From the NCBI GenBank assembly GCA_010093485.1, contig MU001494.1, positions 952,301 through 1,016,300 on the forward strand: a stretch of DNA of 64,000 nucleotides. Direction: 5' to 3'. Source of the stretch: Karstenula rhodostoma CBS 690.94. Lineage: Eukaryota > Ascomycota > Dothideomycetes > Pleosporales > Didymosphaeriaceae. Made by a program: the position numbers and the translations under genes. Under the pieces are notes generated by a model, which saw nothing but the letters and a program-made list of their open reading frames with translations, was not told where the DNA came from and searched no databases. This document shows positions 24,516-34,065 of this stretch, one piece after another (position 1 is the stretch's first letter; the number at the start of each line of letters is the position of its first letter).

Positions 24516-25778
24516 ATGTGGGACTTTACGGCGAAGAAAGAGTGCGGGTTTGCGTTGCTTGCCGACAAAGATGCGGACGGTGATGCGGATAGAGAGAATC
24601 TTCTTCCTTTGGGACCCCAGCCGCTGATACGACGAGGACCTTCGTGGCGCTTGCTTGTTATGTGCGTTGCGGTGGCGTCTTGCTTCTCTGTGTTCCTCGG
24701 AGCGTGGATTGGCAGCGCGAGGCATCGAAATGCGGATGCCTTCAGCATCCGGCATACTTCTCAGTATTGTGAGCTTCTTCTTCCTTTCCCCAGGCAAGCT
24801 CAAAGCAGAGGAGGTTATGCGAGGTCGACTTGACCGCATACAGTACTTTGTCGATGTTCATTTCCCAGCCTGGGATTATGTGGGCTACCAAAACTTTGAT
24901 GGAGTATTGTATACCCACGACACGCGAATCAGACCTTCCACCTCAAAGTCACAATGTAATACTGACACCTTAAAGCACCCATCATAGACGAAATCAACAT
25001 ACACTACACTGCAGTTCGCTTCAACGGCTCTCTCCTAACCTCGAACCCTTTCCGCGAAGACGCCGGTCCAAAAGTAAACGCAGCCTGGAAGTCCCTCGGC
25101 GCAGACTGTAACCCCTCCTCCCTCCCTCCTTCTCTCAGCATCACCCGTCTAACCCACCCGCCTCAGACTCCGCAGCACGCATCCCCTCATCCAGGGCCGC
25201 AAAGTCGGGCCTCGCGCCCGACCAAGTCAAAATCAGGGAGAAACATGGCGGCGGCTACCCAGCACATGTCGAGGGCATGCACCACCTCCACTGTCTCGTA
25301 CGTACGTACGCTTCACCGCCACCGATCCGCGCTGACACGCCGCAGAATCTCCTGAGGAAATCGCTGGCGTGGAACTTTGCATATTACCAGGCCCAAGGGT
25401 TTGGGCCTTTCTCCAACGACGGGGCGATCTTGAAATATCACGTCAGTGAGTATTATTCCGCGCTCATACACCCGTTTTTTTTCTTTCTTCCCTTTTGATC
25501 CCGGCATCTGACATTGGCACGAAGCGCATTGTCTCGACATTCTCCGCCAGCAACTCATGTGCACGGTCGACATCGGCGTCCTGGGGCAGGTGTGGTACCA
25601 GCCCGAGGGCAAGCCGCCTGCGCCGTTCGTGGATTTCAACACGGTTCACAAGTGCAGGAACTTTGAGGAGGTGAGAAGGTGGGCGGAGAGGCATCAGCTA
25701 CCGACAGCGGACAACACGCCGGTCGATTTCCTGGAGCCACCGAAAAAGGGAGATAGGGTGTGGAAGGAGGTTCCGTAG
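24516..25778 (+). CDS. UstYa-family oxidase (DUF3328)
   Basis: Exons 24516-24768, 24976-25107, 25167-25297, 25346-25445, 25525-25778; 289 residues. Type II membrane topology: a charged N-terminus, one transmembrane helix (LLVMCVAVASCFSVFLGAWI), then the catalytic domain. The two family-defining HxxHC motifs are present: HHLHC at the end of exon 3 and HVTHC formed across the exon 4/5 junction. Other family landmarks are HTSQYSPIIDE, VRFNGSLL, EDAGPKVNAAWKSLGADY and VDFNTVHKCRNFEEVRRWA. Known: UstYa/UstYb-type proteins catalyse oxidative cyclisation in dikaritin RiPP pathways and other oxidations in fungal natural-product clusters. No other tailoring gene is nearby. Intron 1 is long (207 nt). 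Intron 3 starts with overlapping GTACGTACGTAC donors; the first keeps the frame. Confidence 0.92.
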
Positions 25779-26128
25779 GGACGCTCAGTTTTGCAAGGTG
25801 CTTTGAGACTTCAAAGGATAATGACTACATGATATCGTTATCTTGTGCTGCCACTCACGTGGTTGTCATGGCATCGTGAAGCTAAGATAATTAAACACTA
25901 TACTAATAGGACTTATAACCATGGGGACCGACTTCATGCGTTCTCTAAGACCCTAGGCCCAATACACACCGTACCCAAACCCAGCACCCAGAATGTCATC
26001 GCATGCTTGAACGCTTGAAATTCGTTTTGAAACCAGAACTAAAAAAGAAAGCAAGTCGCCATGCCTCTAATGCGTACGGAAGCAAAGCACCACCCGAGAG
26101 CAAGACCCACGTGATCAATCATGTATGT
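25779..26128. other. Convergent 3' region
   Basis: About 350 bp between convergent stops, AT-rich in its middle; nothing else seen. Confidence 0.55.
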
Positions 26129-27565
26129 TTACAACATCAGCAAGCACACCGAAAGGATTGCCGTGAATACGGAGAGGGCCAGCTTGTGGATGTCGGTATC
26201 CGCAGCGGCGTTGGCGACGGCGGAACCACAACAATCGTTTCTATCGTAAGATATCCCGTTTGCGTCCGCGGCGACCTGAAAGACAGAACCGTTAAAGTCT
26301 CCGAAATTGTAGTAATCCACGAGCAGCCAGTTGGGAGGGCGACCCCACATAGCGGTGCAGTTGTCCACATTCCGACCCAGGCTACCGTTTCCAGACACGG
26401 CATTGACCTCATCCAGGAGAGTATACGCTGGGATGAGGACGTTTAGTCCAAGAAGCTCCAATTCGATATTCAGATTGTGATTGGCCATGTACATCTTGTT
26501 CCTGGAAACCTCGTCGTCCTGGTTTGATGGGCGCTGTGCGGTACAAGGGAAGGCAGGGTCGGTGGGAGAGAACGGAGTCTGCCATTCGTAGCTGAACTCG
26601 TCAAGGAGCCACGGCACTTCAGTTTGGTTGGCGAGATAGTCGAGCATGACCACGACCCTCTTGTTGAGGAGGATCATCTGCGCTAGCGTGGGCCAATCGT
26701 CCAGGGTTGCATTTGGTTTGGGCGGAGTGTATAGATACTGAAGCATCCCGGCGTTTTGGAACGGTTCTATATAGGTGGTCGGAGGCACATGATTATCGTT
26801 GCCCATCATGATCGCTATAACTTCGTACGGGTGTGTATCAAGCCATCCGCGGACTGTGGTCAGGTACGATTCGAGGGTTCCCACATTGAGCAGGTCGCAA
26901 GAAGTATGGCAGAGTTGCAGCCCAGCTGTGGCGTTCGGATAATGGGTCTCGAATTGCACTGCAATATCGGTTAGCCACAGGCTCCATGCGCACATGACGA
27001 ACGACTTACAGCCACGAATACCGTTCTCGAGCTGATCAAGCACTGGATAGACCTGGTTGCTGGCCGCGTTGTGAGGAACCGCGAAGGGGCTATTGTGTGC
27101 GACTACCATGGTGACATTGCTGAGCTTCCGATTGCACAGTTCCGCATGCCCGTTGCAAGGGCGTGTGTTCGATGGTCGAGGTCGTGAGCTGGTGGTTGCA
27201 GTGGCTTTCGAGCTACCAGCAGGATTGACACCAGTGATGGCAACAAGAGAACCAGTAGATGTAGATTGCGATGAAGAAGAGGCTGAAGCCGAAGATGGAG
27301 CAGCAGTCGAGTTGTTTGAAGTCCCTCCAACAACTGACTCTCCCACCACGCTCGTTACCAATATGCTCCCATAGTCCAATACAACGGTCTGCGGTCCCGA
27401 CGGGGTCGCGACAGATACGGACGCTGTGCTAATCGACGACGAAGTCAGACTGGATCTCGATATAGGTGTCGGCGAGGCTAGGTCTTCTGAGGAGGATGGA
27501 TCCTGCGCGAATATAGGTTGCGCAGCGAGGAAGATCGACAGTAAGGATATGATGGAAGGAGGCAT
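26129..27565 (-). CDS. Secreted, probably GPI-anchored PLC-like phosphodiesterase
   Basis: Exons (minus) 27565-27010 and 26958-26129; 461 residues if the 51-nt intron is removed. A signal peptide (SIISLLSIFLAAQPIFAQ) is followed by a Ser/Thr-rich stalk to about residue 130, then a PLC-like TIM-barrel domain: MVVAHNSPFAVP with the first active-site His, QLENGIRGLQFETHY assembled across the intron, LCHTSCDLLNVGTLESYL, IAIMMGNDN and KRVVVMLDYLAN. The C-terminus ends in a short hydrophobic tail (LALSVFTAILSVCLLML) after small residues, as for GPI addition. Family: the fungal PLC-like phosphodiesterase superfamily; the substrate is unknown. The intron is a multiple of three and has no stop, so a retained-intron protein of 478 residues is possible. 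Confidence 0.87.
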   Translation of the reverse strand: MPPSIISLLSIFLAAQPIFAQDPSSSEDLASPTPISRSSLTSSSISTASVSVATPSGPQTVVLDYGSILVTSVVGESVVGGTSNNSTAAPSSASASSSSQSTSTGSLVAITGVNPAGSSKATATTSSRPRPSNTRPCNGHAELCNRKLSNVTMVVAHNSPFAVPHNAASNQVYPVLDQLENGIRGCKSFVMCAWSLWLTDIAVQFETHYPNATAGLQLCHTSCDLLNVGTLESYLTTVRGWLDTHPYEVIAIMMGNDNHVPPTTYIEPFQNAGMLQYLYTPPKPNATLDDWPTLAQMILLNKRVVVMLDYLANQTEVPWLLDEFSYEWQTPFSPTDPAFPCTAQRPSNQDDEVSRNKMYMANHNLNIELELLGLNVLIPAYTLLDEVNAVSGNGSLGRNVDNCTAMWGRPPNWLLVDYYNFGDFNGSVFQVAADANGISYDRNDCCGSAVANAAADTDIHKLALSVFTAILSVCLLML

Positions 27566-27987
27566 TGTGTAAGGAACCAGAACGAATGACAGGCCTCGCG
27601 CTCAATACGGGATGGGCGATCCCTGTAGTAGTATTTCACGGAGAAACTGGAGGCCTCCGGGGCGACAGCGCGGCATTTTGTGAATTCTGTACTCGTACAT
27701 CGAATCGAGGTGACGACGGCGTTAGGTAGGTGCAATGACGCATAGCGTAAGCCGTGGAAGGCGCGGAAGCAAGACCGGCCCCGTCCGGAAACTACGACTC
27801 GGCCTGATCTCTAGGTCTAAGTCACAGTAGCTAGGCAATAAAGAAAACTGGAGCGAAGTTCTGGACCATCGTGAGCGTCATGTAAATGCTTACCGTTGTC
27901 GCCGGCCACAGGTTTGCGCTAACCACTTAGCCGAGCGTCGCATCCTTCCATGCTGCTCATCATCTCCCTTCCCCTTCATTTTGGGAA
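27566..27987. other. Divergent intergenic region
   Basis: About 420 bp between the PLC-like gene and the unrecognised plus-strand gene; presumed promoters, nothing else seen. Confidence 0.5.
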
Positions 27988-28755
27988 ATGCCATCTACCA
28001 TGGCTGATGTGAGCGATGCAGACAGCAGCAGCAGACCACTCGAATTGACGTTGAACAGGAGCATACGCCTTCCCTTATTGGCCAGCTTCTTCGAGCGGTT
28101 GGTGGTTGGACCACCCCAAGTGGTAAAGGATTGTTGTAGGTAGCCCGAGCCAGGCAACATGATCCCAATGAAACAATGACAAACAAAGACTAATATATTC
28201 GTCTTGCATAGTATGTTTCGTATGATGACATTCAATGCATCCTGCGCAGTAAGTACTCGCAACATCGCCACTGCCTTCCAACCCGGGATTGAAAACTAAT
28301 ATTAGCACAGGGCATCTGCGGCGTCTCAGTAGCATTCCTCTCATCAGTGTTCTATGGTCCGATCGGCAGCATCGCGTTCGCCATAGGCTCTTCGATTGGA
28401 TGGGTTGCTGCAGCGATATATGGCTGGCGTACATCTGTAGCGCACTCGTTGATTGCCTACGACCAATACCCCAAATTGATGTTGATCCATATGATACGAA
28501 GCTTTAGACTTATGGGTCTTGAGCGTGTCAAATTGGAGTCTCCGGATGATGTTGCGAAGTTTAGACATAGGCTGGTAAATGATCTCAGATACAAGAGCAT
28601 GTTGGTCGGTGCGTATGAGACTGCTGCGCCGTTGATTGATGTAAGTCCTGGTGGTGAGTGATCGATGAGATGAGAGCATTGACTAAGAGCGACCGTAGGA
28701 GATCGAAGCTAGGAGAGAAGCAAAGGTGATCGCAGAACTGGCAGGTGAAGAATAG
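27988..28755 (+). CDS. Unrecognised small membrane protein (exon 1 boundary uncertain)
   Basis: The confident part is exon 3 (28311-28640) and exon 4 (28699-28755), joined by a clean 58-nt intron: GYG-like hydrophobic segment FYGPIGSIAFAIGSSIGWVA, then IAYDQYPKLMLIHMIRSFRL, DVAKFRHRLVNDLRYKSMLV and a charged helical end EIEARREAKVIAELAGEE. A 37-nt exon at 28212-28248 (MFRMMTFNASCA) joins in frame. An upstream exon beginning at ATG 27988 (MPSTMADVSDAD, then LNRSIRLPLLASFFERL) is likely, but the obvious GTAAAG donor at 28123 gives the wrong phase. Donors at 28098 or 28140 keep the frame. Alternatively translation starts at 28213. I do not recognise the family; about 140 residues minimum, with one or two membrane helices. 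Confidence 0.6.
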
Positions 28756-29880
28756 TGAAAGACTACCCCGGTTGTCATTGTTGGACATCTTGCCGGCCCA
28801 GAATCGCTCCAGCTCGTTTACCATCAGTTTCCTATCTTAACATGGACAATTACTACAGTGTCTAAGCAGACCAGAATAACTCCCACACAAAAGCTATAAC
28901 AGGATCCTTCCCTCCATCAACATGATGCTCCCAGTGTCTGCGAGAGAAACTTCGTAAATGCTCGGGAACAGCTCGCATGCGCGACAAGCGCCTATTCACT
29001 CATCAACGTGAGCGGACCTCATCGCGCAAGTGACCACAGCCGCACTTGCACAAGCCGCTAGTGTATAGAGGAGCACCGGGTATACTACCTCCGTATCCAA
29101 TCATCTTGTTGAGAGTTACATTGTCCGTCTCGTCGTCTTCGAAATCGAACATGTCGTCAGGCAAGACCACTTGGTCAGTGTCGTCTTGCGGAGTACCCTT
29201 GCACAACGACTTGCAGAGACATGGAGGAGGCCTTGAAAATTACTTGTAAGTTATGGCCAGAGATATGGGTGTCAAAAACTTACAACCGACATTGTGGAGG
29301 GATACCGAGAATTGCTTGAGTTGCTGCATCGGAGTCGTACCACGTCGGCTTCTCGTGATATATCGTTTCCTATGCAGTCTTCGCGTCTTTCTTAACCTCC
29401 ACCATCGCGACGGTCGTGCAAAGCCATCAATTCAGCTCAAACACCACGAACCGTAGTAACAGAGATCACAACGTGATTTTACAACCAGGGCATCTGCAGA
29501 ACGTAACTAGCATTATGCGCACATTGATGCGCTTCCATGTGCGAACCTATCTAGCCGCCCCACTTATTCACATCCCCCATTGATAAGTATGTAGAACGTC
29601 GCATAACGCTCATGGAGATTACCCAATACCGTGCTGACCAAAGAAACTCGTCGCACCTTACAGAGAGAACAATTACAAATTCTACAGAGTAGACAAACTA
29701 CAAGGCAGACCGGGCCGCCGCATTGGGGGGTATCAAACCGCTAGAAAATATGCCGAGATAGAAATGCTGTGTCGTAAGGATGTCGGGATGAGACGTGGGA
29801 AGCCAGTAGCCTGGCTTATATGGACGATAGGAGATCAATGTGGTGTCGAATGTGGTGAGGTGTCGTATAATGGGGCGTAG
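28756..29880. other. Intergenic region with one small doubtful frame
   Basis: About 1.1 kb. It contains a short minus-strand Cys/Asp-rich frame (29003-29230, listed separately). The rest shows nothing supportable. Confidence 0.5.
29003..29230 (-). CDS. Possible small Cys-rich hypothetical protein (3' exon only)
   Basis: A minus-strand frame reads PPPCLCKSLCKGTPQDD, an acidic stretch (DDMFDFEDDETDNV) and CKCGCGHLRDEV before its stop. A plausible acceptor (TTTTCAAG, around 29231) lies just upstream, with a GTAAGT donor at about 29283. I could not join this to a start exon in frame without forcing it. The paired CxC/CxxxC clusters look like a metal-binding or disulphide module, but this may be chance. 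Confidence 0.3.
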   Translation of the reverse strand, partial: PPPCLCKSLCKGTPQDDTDQVVLPDDMFDFEDDETDNVTLNKMIGYGGSIPGAPLYTSGLCKCGCGHLRDEVRSR

Positions 29881-32766
29881 CTACCATCGTGCGTTGTCGT
29901 AATCACGCAGACCGCCCAGGCTGCCCCATGCTGCTAGCACGTCTTCACTGACGCTGCAACGCGTGCTTGCGTTGCCGACAGCGACGCTGTCCCGCTTGAT
30001 ACTAGCCATGCTTCCTGCCCGGCTCACTTGTCTACTTGATCGACGGTCAGGGTAGCCGGAGCGGTTAGGGGAGGCAGTTCGGTTTGAGACGATACTGCTG
30101 TGTCTGCTCTGCGGTAGACTTGACGTGGTGAGAGTGAGCGGCGAATTGCGAAACGAACTCTTCTTCGGCAATCTTGGCAGAGGATCCAGAGGAGGTTCAG
30201 ATGGATGCGGCAGTCGGGATAAGGTCTCGGTGACTGGTGTGAAATTGTGGAACTCAGCCGAGGGCATCTTTGTGGGGAGCGAGAAGGGAACTTCGGCGCC
30301 ACTGGATGCCGTACGACGACGTTGATGTTGGGCTTGTGTTTGCTCGGGCTTGATGCTTCCAGGCGGCGGGTCAATAATGCCGGTCTCGATGACGGCAACG
30401 TCCTCGCTATCTCCGTTCCAAGAAGGCTCACTGCTTGCAACCTTCACGTCTACATCATCTTCTCCGTGGCGCAAGCGAGGAGTGACGGGAGAAGGGAGAG
30501 GGGATGGACGGTCGGTAGTGGTAGGTGATGAGGCACTCGCGGTTCGCGTCGGTGAAGGGAAGAGGTCGAGAGGAGAGAAGCCAGGCGGCGAAAGCATTGG
30601 CCGGGACATAGGACGAGTAGAGGCAGCCTTTTGTCGCTCCGAGTGGGGATCACAAGAAGAGCTATCGCGGAGCATACTTGTGCCAACGTTTGAGTCCTGG
30701 GTGGTGATCATACGTCCACGGGGCGGAGCAAGCAGCGACAATGGTTCAGGAGCATGGGGCTTCCGACCAACCTTCTTCTTCGTCTCCACGATGCGTATAG
30801 AGCTGTTCGAGAGAGATTCTCCTGAGAAGAATGATGAGGCTTGGGAGCCTTTCTTGTTGTGCCGCTCTGGCGGCATTCGCTGACGGGTCTCTTCCTGCTT
30901 AGTAGCCGTCCCATGGCCTTGTTTCTGCTGTGCCATCGCAAGCCGCTTCTTTCGCAAGGCTTCCAGGAGCGCCTCTTCTTCAGGTGTGACAGCCATGAAC
31001 TTCTGCATTTCTTCTTGAGACTTAGGTTCGCTTTTGGAAGTTCGTATACTTGTCGCGGAAGGAGACTGAGAACGAAGGCGTGCTGTCTGTGGTCGCCTGT
31101 CGTCTTCTACTTCGGGGATGACAGACGGTTGTCTCGCGTGGCTGGCACGCCTGCTACTGAAGGAGTTTCGGTAGACCGGTGTGACTGGTGGCTCTGGAGT
31201 GTACATCATCTCTATCGTGGCGGTATTCGTTGACGTGGACATCAAGCTTAGTTTGCCTGCTGAGGGTCGTCTGGAATGCAAGTTGGGTCGCACTTCGAAG
31301 GCTTGAGCCTGACCGAATACGATTTCGCCAGAATCCTCGCCCATATCAATGCTGTCTCGTACCGACATTTTTCGACCAGAAGGGCGGGTGTAGTCTCCTT
31401 CATCTTCAGACGAGGAGAACGAAAGGACGCTGGAATCTTGCAGGTTAGTCTTAGAAAATGCCGACTCTTTCGTCCTCGCGGTGCCCAGTGATGACTGGCT
31501 GTGTAAGGACAGTTCACTTTCGGAGTTTAGACGGTGAGCTTTAGTGTTGCCATAGAAATGCTGATGACCATGGAGAGGTTGATTTCGTCGCGGGTCCAGG
31601 TATTGAGAAGTAGGTGACATTTGACTTCTCGACACGGTGGGTTCCTGCACAAGAGAATTCCGCGAAGATTTCCTTACTGCCGGATATTGCCTGGGGTGAT
31701 TAGCTGGCTGCACTGCATGCCCCACTGTATTCCGCCCATCCTCATCCAACTCGTCACTGTCGTCGCTCAGGGCGTCGAACCAGTGCTGTACACCTCGCGG
31801 AGGACGTCGGACATTGATCTTGGCATTGTCGTACGTGTCCCGTCTTTGTATCCGGACAGGAGATGTCGGTCTTGGCGCTGATTGTGCATGAGGTAGCTGT
31901 TTTGGCTGCAGTTTGGTTAACTTTGCAGATGTTCTCAGGGTTGGAGTGGGTTCGCGGGTCATGGGTCGAGGGAAGCAATCTGAGACCGACGACATTGCTG
32001 TGGGAGAGTTTACCAGTTTGTTCGGCGAAAGGAGAGCAGCTCCGAACTCGGGTCCTCCGTGGCCAATTGGTTTGGGGAAGAGTTTCGATATATCAAGCAG
32101 GGGTGGCTTGCCACGACGGTCATCTCTCCAGCTGCCATCCTCGATCTCCTGGGCCAGCGGACTGGGAATACGATCACGACCGTGGACGCTGATTTGAGGG
32201 TACCCCTTCCTTAAAGCCATGTCCCGCACGGCGGAGTCAGACGTTTGTTGAGAGATTGCCAAAGGAGAGCTTTTTGCATCGTAGTGTGAACCCAAGGTCG
32301 AATTTGATGCAGCAGGATATAGATGCCTACTGGCAGAGGTGTAGTTTGTTTCGTCATCGTATACGACATTCGGAGGTATGAGGTTGGACGATGCGCGGTT
32401 CGATAAGGCTGGCCGTATTGGAACTCGGTATCCACCCTGCTCCCCAGCGATCGAAGCCGCCTTGTCGTCATAATCCGATCCCGTATCAGAAACCGTGATG
32501 CTCATGTATCCAGGGCTAGGAGGCACTGAGGATTGGCCAGACATGGCGCGAAAGGGAGGGGGAGCGGTCCCGAGCAAGCGCTGGGCCTTGCTGGACACGC
32601 TCGGTGGCTCGTCGTAACGGAGGGATCTCCCAGAAGCGGATGGGACTGAGGTAACGGAGGGAAAGGAAGGTACCTTGGTGAGGTCATCGCTGCCCTTGTC
32701 GACTTTGGAGCTCGACTTGCGCCCCGGGATGGAGAAGGAAAACTTGGGACCTCGATGGCGACCCAT
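29881..32766 (-). CDS. Large intrinsically disordered protein of unknown function
   Basis: Single-exon 961-residue protein starting MGRHRGPKFSFSIPGRKSSS. Almost all of it is low-complexity Ser/Pro/Arg/Thr with many SP and TP sites (probable kinase targets), for example ARTKESAFSKTNLQDSSVLS. One helical, charged segment stands out around residues 590-615 (VTPEEEALLEALRKKRLAMA). The C-terminus is more ordered (SVSEDVLAAWGSLGGLRDYD). No catalytic motif, signal peptide or membrane helix is seen. Its size and uninterrupted frame make it a real gene; a signalling or cytoskeletal scaffold is the usual role for such proteins, but that is inference. The GC-rich upstream region has no gene. Confidence 0.85.
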   Translation of the reverse strand: MGRHRGPKFSFSIPGRKSSSKVDKGSDDLTKVPSFPSVTSVPSASGRSLRYDEPPSVSSKAQRLLGTAPPPFRAMSGQSSVPPSPGYMSITVSDTGSDYDDKAASIAGEQGGYRVPIRPALSNRASSNLIPPNVVYDDETNYTSASRHLYPAASNSTLGSHYDAKSSPLAISQQTSDSAVRDMALRKGYPQISVHGRDRIPSPLAQEIEDGSWRDDRRGKPPLLDISKLFPKPIGHGGPEFGAALLSPNKLVNSPTAMSSVSDCFPRPMTREPTPTLRTSAKLTKLQPKQLPHAQSAPRPTSPVRIQRRDTYDNAKINVRRPPRGVQHWFDALSDDSDELDEDGRNTVGHAVQPANHPRQYPAVRKSSRNSLVQEPTVSRSQMSPTSQYLDPRRNQPLHGHQHFYGNTKAHRLNSESELSLHSQSSLGTARTKESAFSKTNLQDSSVLSFSSSEDEGDYTRPSGRKMSVRDSIDMGEDSGEIVFGQAQAFEVRPNLHSRRPSAGKLSLMSTSTNTATIEMMYTPEPPVTPVYRNSFSSRRASHARQPSVIPEVEDDRRPQTARLRSQSPSATSIRTSKSEPKSQEEMQKFMAVTPEEEALLEALRKKRLAMAQQKQGHGTATKQEETRQRMPPERHNKKGSQASSFFSGESLSNSSIRIVETKKKVGRKPHAPEPLSLLAPPRGRMITTQDSNVGTSMLRDSSSCDPHSERQKAASTRPMSRPMLSPPGFSPLDLFPSPTRTASASSPTTTDRPSPLPSPVTPRLRHGEDDVDVKVASSEPSWNGDSEDVAVIETGIIDPPPGSIKPEQTQAQHQRRRTASSGAEVPFSLPTKMPSAEFHNFTPVTETLSRLPHPSEPPLDPLPRLPKKSSFRNSPLTLTTSSLPQSRHSSIVSNRTASPNRSGYPDRRSSRQVSRAGSMASIKRDSVAVGNASTRCSVSEDVLAAWGSLGGLRDYDNARW

Positions 32767-34065
32767 GATGGGTTGATGTCGGACGGTAGCTTCGCAGAAT
32801 TAGTGGCTTGACGGAAAACTATGTGAATTAGCGGGGGACAGAAAGGAGCAACTGAGTCGCGGTACCTTCGGGCGTCTCGGAACGTCTATGTAGCAGAGAG
32901 CAGCATCCAGCTTTAAAAGAAGGCGGCGGCAAGCCCCAATTGCGCTGCCATCGGTTCGGTGGTTGCCGGGACCATATGAAAGCACTTAGCAAGCTCTTCT
33001 TGGGATAGACCTTCTGGGAGAGGGGCGCTGCGGTGGAACCAGGAACGGGCGAGAGGGGCCTCGAGCGACGAAACGCGGTTCAGGCACGGGCTTTTGCTCT
33101 GTGCTCACTGCTCAGCGCTGGCTTTTGCGGAGCGACCGACGGTACCTGGAAACGAGGGTACGAGAGGGGGTTGCGATGCTCGACGAGAGGGGCCTGAGAG
33201 AGCTGACACCAGGGACACAGACGCGGGCTGATTGAGAGGGGAAGTGGTCCAGCGGCGCCGAAGCCTTCAGGAGGCCAGGATGGGTGTTTGCTCTAACCCT
33301 CATGCCATGGTGCTCTCGGCTGCTCACTGCTCGGTCCTGGAGTGGATCCAGGGGACGATGCAGGCGCTAGGGCCCGGTAGCGCGCCATTGGTGGCGCGAA
33401 CACGGCGTGTGTGCATCTCTCCAGGACTGCTGGCGCTTGCCGGGAAAGACTCGTCGCCATCCTGGACTGTGCGGGCTGCTCCTCCGCATCCGCATGCCCA
33501 GCGGCCACTCTCGACAGCTTCCCATCTTGCGCCCGAGAGCAAATCTCGACATGGGACCGCTTGTACCTGTCATGGCTGTCACGCAGACGAGGCGCCATCC
33601 GAGAGCAGCAGCCTTTCGAACGCACCTACGCGCTGCGCGGTGTTGGCCGTGGGCACGCTGCCGTGTCGTGTCCCGCGTGACCCGTCGCTTCGTCGCCGTC
33701 TCCAGCACATCGCAACACGCACCGCACATGTGCTCAGCGCAGGCAACAACCCGGAGCGGCGCGCTTGTTCATATAGCTCGCCTGTGTCCTTCCGAGTGTG
33801 GTCGGATGTGGTACAACCTTGTAACCATGTACTTTTGCTTGCACTCTCTGTCCCGACTCCCGAGCTGATTACAGCAAATGAAATTGTGCCCATCAATCTA
33901 TCTTGGGAAATTATCAATACAAAGCTCGGTCCGTTTCCCGTCAGGACGTGTAGCATGCCGGAGCCTCTCAATACCACTCTTTGGCGCTGCTATCTGTACC
34001 TCCTCAACATCGACCAAGGCTACATGCAGTCCACAGAGTAGCGACCACGACTTCAATACTCGTAC
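32767..34065. other. Intergenic region upstream of disordered-protein gene, downstream of hop1
   Basis: About 1.3 kb. It carries repeated word patterns (GAGAGGGGCC and similar, about 33030-33240) and long but uncharacterised open frames on both strands. These are judged non-coding. Confidence 0.5.

Noticed and set aside
24769..24975. Extra exon inside UstYa intron 1
   Set aside because: Every acceptor/donor pair tried gives a stop or the wrong phase, whereas direct joining yields the family sequence HTSQYSPIIDE.
16785..28755. A classical secondary-metabolite cluster
   Set aside because: No polyketide synthase, peptide synthetase, terpene synthase, P450 or cluster regulator is present; only the UstYa-type gene and its repeat-protein neighbour have such a flavour.
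33232..34041. Open frame of about 270 codons on the plus strand
   Set aside because: No start context, domain, signal peptide or intron logic. Its composition changes along its length, and other frames through the same GC-rich intergenic stretch are equally open.
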